Source: Eubacteriales bacterium (GTDB taxonomy: Bacteria > Bacillota > Clostridia > Lachnospirales > Lachnospiraceae). From it: a DNA stretch of 64,000 bases. Below are positions 60,792-64,000 of the stretch, one piece after another (the first letter of the stretch is position 1; each line of letters starts with the position of its first letter). A model generated the notes under the pieces. The model saw only the letters and a list, made by a program, of their open reading frames with translations, did no database searches and was not told the origin of the DNA. Where the stretch lies: positions 1 through 64,000 of the forward strand of contig JAUNGB010000018.1 in the NCBI GenBank assembly GCA_030524715.1, read 5' to 3'. A program made the translations under genes and the position numbers.

Positions 60792-61978
60792 GCAGAGAAA
60801 ACTTCCGTATGATGCGGCAGCTTTTAATGGAAAAGCTGGATCTGTCCAGGGAGCTTACTGATGAAGAGATCCTGGACGAGATCGATGAGCTGATTATGAG
60901 CAGGATGCGGGAATCCTGTATTGCCCTGAAGGAAAAGGTTCAGCTTCGGCAGGAATTGTTTTATTCTGTGCGAAAGCTGGATGTACTTCAGGAGCTGATC
61001 GAGGATGAAGCCGTAACGGAAATTATGGTAAACGGACCGGATGCTATTTTTGTGGAACGTGACGGAAGGCTGACCCGATGGGGGAAAAGCTTTACTTCCA
61101 GAGAAAAGCTGGAGGATGTTATTCAGCAGATTGTCGGAAAGTGCAACCGTGTAGTAAATGAATCCATGCCTATTGTGGACGCGAGACTGGAAAACGGCGC
61201 CAGAGTCAACGCGGTTATTCAGCCGGTGGCGTTAAACGGACCGATTCTTACGATCCGGCGATTTCCTGACCAGCCGATCACCATGGAAAAGCTGATCGCA
61301 CTTGGAAGCCTGCCAGGGGAATGTGCAGATTTTCTGGCAGCGCTTGTAAAGGCGCGTTATTCCATGATCATCGGCGGAGGTACAGGAAGCGGCAAAACCA
61401 CCTTTCTGGGAGCGTTGTCTGAATATATTCCCGGAGACGAACGTCTGATCACCATTGAAGACAATGCCGAGCTGAAAATACAGGGGATTGAAAATCTGGT
61501 GCGCCTGGAGGCGAAAATGGCGAATATGGAGGGAGCGGCTTCCGTGACCATCCGTGATCTGATCAAGACAGCTTTGAGAATGCGTCCGGACAGGATTATT
61601 GTGGGAGAGGTGCGCGGAGGGGAAGCCGTGGATATGCTTCAGGCTCTCAATACAGGGCATGAAGGCTCTCTTTCCACTGCCCATGCAAATTCTGCCAGGG
61701 ATATGTTAAGCCGTCTGGAAACCATGACACTGATGGGAGTGGAACTGCCGCTGGAGGCTATCCGGAGGCAGATCGCTTCGGGGGTGGATATTCTGATCCA
61801 TCTGGGACGGATGCGGGATAAAACCAGAAAGGTTCTGGAAATCACAGAGGTTTGCGGATTTGAAAACAATGAAATAAAAATTCAGACACTTTACCGATGG
61901 CAGGAGGGCGAGGGCCTGGTGCAGACGGCTCCGCTCCTTTGCCGGGAAAAGCTGGAACGTGCGGGGGTCATTATATGA
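60788..61978 (+). CDS. TadA/CpaF pilus assembly ATPase
   Basis: A 396-aa secretion ATPase that powers pilus assembly. Walker A is GGGTGSGKTTFLGAL, the Asp box is LITIEDNAEL, and Walker B is RIIVGEVRGGEAVDML, followed by a conserved His box (GHEGSLSTAHANS). It overlaps its neighbours on both sides by ATGA. Confidence 0.96.
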   Translation: MSRENFRMMRQLLMEKLDLSRELTDEEILDEIDELIMSRMRESCIALKEKVQLRQELFYSVRKLDVLQELIEDEAVTEIMVNGPDAIFVERDGRLTRWGKSFTSREKLEDVIQQIVGKCNRVVNESMPIVDARLENGARVNAVIQPVALNGPILTIRRFPDQPITMEKLIALGSLPGECADFLAALVKARYSMIIGGGTGSGKTTFLGALSEYIPGDERLITIEDNAELKIQGIENLVRLEAKMANMEGAASVTIRDLIKTALRMRPDRIIVGEVRGGEAVDMLQALNTGHEGSLSTAHANSARDMLSRLETMTLMGVELPLEAIRRQIASGVDILIHLGRMRDKTRKVLEITEVCGFENNEIKIQTLYRWQEGEGLVQTAPLLCREKLERAGVII

Positions 61979-62718
61979 AGCAGGACTACGAAGTATATCA
62001 TTTTACAAAAAAAGAGGCGTTAAAATATCTGGCACAAAGCATTCTGCTGTGCGCGGCAGTGGACTATCTGTTTTACAAAAGTATGTGGGGGCTTATCTTT
62101 ATGATTCCGGTTCCGGCGCTTTTTATGAAGTGGAAGAAAAGACAGTTGATCCGGGAGAGAAAGAAGAAACTCAATTACCAGTTTAAGGATGCCCTGAATT
62201 CTTTAAGCGTAGCAGTACAGGCGGGATATTCCGTGGAAAATGCCGTATCAGCTTGCGCCAGAGATCTGGAACGGCTTTATGAGAAAAACGACGATATTAT
62301 GGAAGAGTTCCACTATATTGAAAGCCAGCAGAGGGTCAGCGTTCCTGTGGAAGAATTGTTTCTGGATCTTGGGGAGAGAAGCCGGGTAGAAGATATTGAA
62401 AATTTTGCCGCTGTCTTTTATACAGCCAAAAGGACTGGCGGAGATATGGATAAGGTAATCCAGAAGGTTGCCAGGATGCTTGGAGATAAGATTGATGTGA
62501 AGAAGGAAATCGAGGCAACCCTGGCTGCGAAAAAGTCAGAACAGATGATCATGAGCCTGATGCCCGCCGGAATCATTCTGTATTTACAGGTGACCTCTCC
62601 CGGATTTTTAAGCGTGCTGTACGGCAACCCCTTCGGTATATGCGCTATGACCATTTGTCTGGGGATTTATGGTCTGGCATACTGGATGGGAAGAAGGATT
62701 GTGGATATAGAAGTGTAG
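61975..62718 (+). CDS. TadB-like inner membrane protein
   Basis: A 247-aa protein with a type II secretion F domain (about residues 70-200, LNSLSVAVQAGYSVENAV), two N-terminal and two C-terminal membrane segments. Together with TadC it forms the platform of the Tad machine. Confidence 0.9.
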   Translation: MKQDYEVYHFTKKEALKYLAQSILLCAAVDYLFYKSMWGLIFMIPVPALFMKWKKRQLIRERKKKLNYQFKDALNSLSVAVQAGYSVENAVSACARDLERLYEKNDDIMEEFHYIESQQRVSVPVEELFLDLGERSRVEDIENFAAVFYTAKRTGGDMDKVIQKVARMLGDKIDVKKEIEATLAAKKSEQMIMSLMPAGIILYLQVTSPGFLSVLYGNPFGICAMTICLGIYGLAYWMGRRIVDIEV

Positions 62719-62743
62719 CAGAAGTGTAACGGATAGGAGCATT

Positions 62744-63772
62744 ATGTGGATACATATCATTATTTTTGCAGGAATTTTGGGAACCGCCGCCGCATGGAAG
62801 GCGGGGTGGCTCCGGTTGGAGGGCCTGGAGGAAAACGGAGGAAAAAAGCTGTTTCTTATAGTAGCATTGGCCGGAAATCTTCTTGGGCTTTTGGTGACGC
62901 TGGGAAGCGGAAACGGAACGGTTTACTCTGAGGGATACCGTCTGGAAAAGGAGGAGACCGGTTCCTATGAAGAAAAATTTATGGTATCTGTGGACGGGGA
63001 AGAGGCAGGAACGATGTATGTCCAGGTTCCTGAGAAAGAAGGCGGGGAGGAAGCTGAAGACAGCTCTTCACGGGAGCTTACGGACGAGGAACTGCAGGAA
63101 CAGAAGCTCCGTGAAGCAGTTGCCCGGTATAATCAGGAAAAAAATGATCCTGATTACTATTACCTCCCTGAGCAATGGGATGGAAAGCGTCTGGAATGGC
63201 AGCATCCGGACGATCATTCCGGAGCGTTGCTGTCAGCCTTAAGCCTGTTTGCCGCTCTGGCTTTGATGGTAAAAAAGGCCAGGGAGAGACAGGAGGCGCA
63301 GGCAAAGCGGTTTGAACAGCTTTTAATGGATTATCCGGGTCTTGTGATGAAATTTACCCTTCTTGTTCAGGCTGGGATGACGGTTCGGAAGGCTTTTCAG
63401 AAAATAGCTCTGGATTACCGCAAAAGGCGGCCGGATAAAGTACGGTATGCTTATGAAGAGATTCTGGCCGCCTGCTATGAAATGGACAGCGGCGTTTCTG
63501 AAGCGGAGGCATACAGACGTTTTGGAGAGCGGTGCGGGCAGATTCAGTATAAAACTTTTGCAACCCTGCTCATTCAGAACCTGCAGAAGGGCAGTAAACG
63601 TATGTCGGATATGCTGGAACAGGAATCCATGGAGGCCTGGGATGAGCGCAAGCGTAAAGCAAGGGTTCTGGGAGAGGCTGCGGCTACGAAGCTTTTGGTA
63701 CCGATGGTGATGATGCTTGGCGTTGTAATGGCGATTATTATGGTACCGGCGTTCCTGTCATTCTATGGATAA
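62744..63772 (+). CDS. TadC-like inner membrane protein
   Basis: A 342-aa protein with an N-terminal membrane pair, an unusual acidic extracytoplasmic insert (about residues 60-150, with VPEKEGGEEAEDSSS), and a type II secretion F domain (LVQAGMTVRKAFQKIAL). Length is above the family norm because of that insert. It follows TadB by 25 bases. Confidence 0.87.
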   Translation: MWIHIIIFAGILGTAAAWKAGWLRLEGLEENGGKKLFLIVALAGNLLGLLVTLGSGNGTVYSEGYRLEKEETGSYEEKFMVSVDGEEAGTMYVQVPEKEGGEEAEDSSSRELTDEELQEQKLREAVARYNQEKNDPDYYYLPEQWDGKRLEWQHPDDHSGALLSALSLFAALALMVKKARERQEAQAKRFEQLLMDYPGLVMKFTLLVQAGMTVRKAFQKIALDYRKRRPDKVRYAYEEILAACYEMDSGVSEAEAYRRFGERCGQIQYKTFATLLIQNLQKGSKRMSDMLEQESMEAWDERKRKARVLGEAAATKLLVPMVMMLGVVMAIIMVPAFLSFYG

Positions 63773-63833
63773 GACAAATAAATTATAGCAGATTATGCAG
63801 GGTTCTTTATCAGGACAGAAGGAGGTGAGGGAT

Positions 63834-63968
63834 ATGAGCAGATGGTGGCGGAATCTGGCAGGAGATTTTGTGAGAGAAGAGGACGCGGTGGGAGTCGTGG
63901 AAATCATCCTGATTCTTGTGGGAATATTCACCCCCTATTATGGGGTGGGTATAAGGTGTATGGCGTAA
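63834..63968 (+). pseudogene. Truncated Flp pilin gene
   Basis: The first 29 residues are a Gram-positive Flp prepilin (FVREEDAVGVVEIILILV), with a glutamate at +5 of the expected cleavage site after Ala. In place of the remaining hydrophobic helix and tail the frame changes to GIFTPYYGVGIRCMA and stops at 44 aa. The break coincides with a hairpin CACCCC-CTATTAT-GGGGTG (63929-63947), as found at the ends of IS200/IS605-like elements. AAGGAGGTGAGG lies upstream. Insertion of a mobile element that runs beyond the window is the likely cause. Confidence 0.7.
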
Positions 63969-64000
63969 AAATATGTGGATAAATAGTACGATAAATACAA

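Overview
The window looks like a chromosome segment of an anaerobic, gut-type member of the Lachnospiraceae (Clostridia). This rests on gene content and style: moderate GC, strong AGGAGG ribosome binding sites, several TTG and GTG starts, a rubredoxin-fused flavodiiron protein, KdpF next to a split KdpD, YtrA-type GntR regulators, and a Tad pilus operon of Gram-positive type. The genus cannot be fixed from sequence reading alone. No rRNA, tRNA, CRISPR array or intact transposase gene was seen.

Layout. 1-8.7 kb is a TRAP transport module. A LytS/YesM-type kinase and AraC-type response regulator are followed by an orphan DctP-like lipoprotein and a degenerate HD-GYP protein. A second unit holds dctP-dctQ-dctM and its own GntR regulator, with candidate operators at both ends. 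8.9-9.5 kb is a small alarmone synthetase. 9.7-22.4 kb is a large potassium locus: small membrane peptides, kdpFABC, a kinase-less KdpD-like sensor with a perfect c-di-AMP motif, a TrkH/KtrB channel, a TrkA/KtrA gate, a truncated binding-fold protein, a separate KdpD-type kinase, and KdpE. Three upstream regions share an 11-bp-spaced direct repeat that I read as a KdpE box. 22.5-32 kb holds typA, a tandem repeat block, an SSB-like gene, a CobO-like ATPase, dapA, dapB, an acidic lipoprotein, a eukaryote-type hisA, a TetR regulator and a radical SAM protein. 32.3-39.7 kb holds two YtrA-type regulator modules with promoter-embedded operators, a DNA glycosylase pseudogene, a DUF3267 protein and an Rpn-type nuclease.

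39.9-50.9 kb is mostly housekeeping: flavodiiron protein, alkyltransferase-like protein, endonuclease III, debranching enzyme, ApbE, a phosphodiesterase, LrgA/LrgB, a WYL regulator and BirA. 51-53 kb (minus strand) is an ECF sigma/anti-sigma/TM2 operon whose sigma gene has no canonical start codon. 53.3-59 kb holds an AlaX-type editing enzyme, an amidohydrolase, a repeat-built lipoprotein, an acetyltransferase and an SGNH hydrolase. 59.1-64 kb is a Tad pilus operon with a structured leader; its Flp pilin gene is broken at the window end, probably by a mobile element.

Intergenic space is unusually rich in repeats: a MITE-like family with near-perfect TAGAGCG...CGCTCTA ends in full, deleted and solo-end forms; a roughly 80-bp palindromic REP-like family; a GTTACTGTTCACACC-type palindrome that mostly follows stop codons; and local tandem arrays. 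Functions are inferred from motifs and neighbours; no database search was run.
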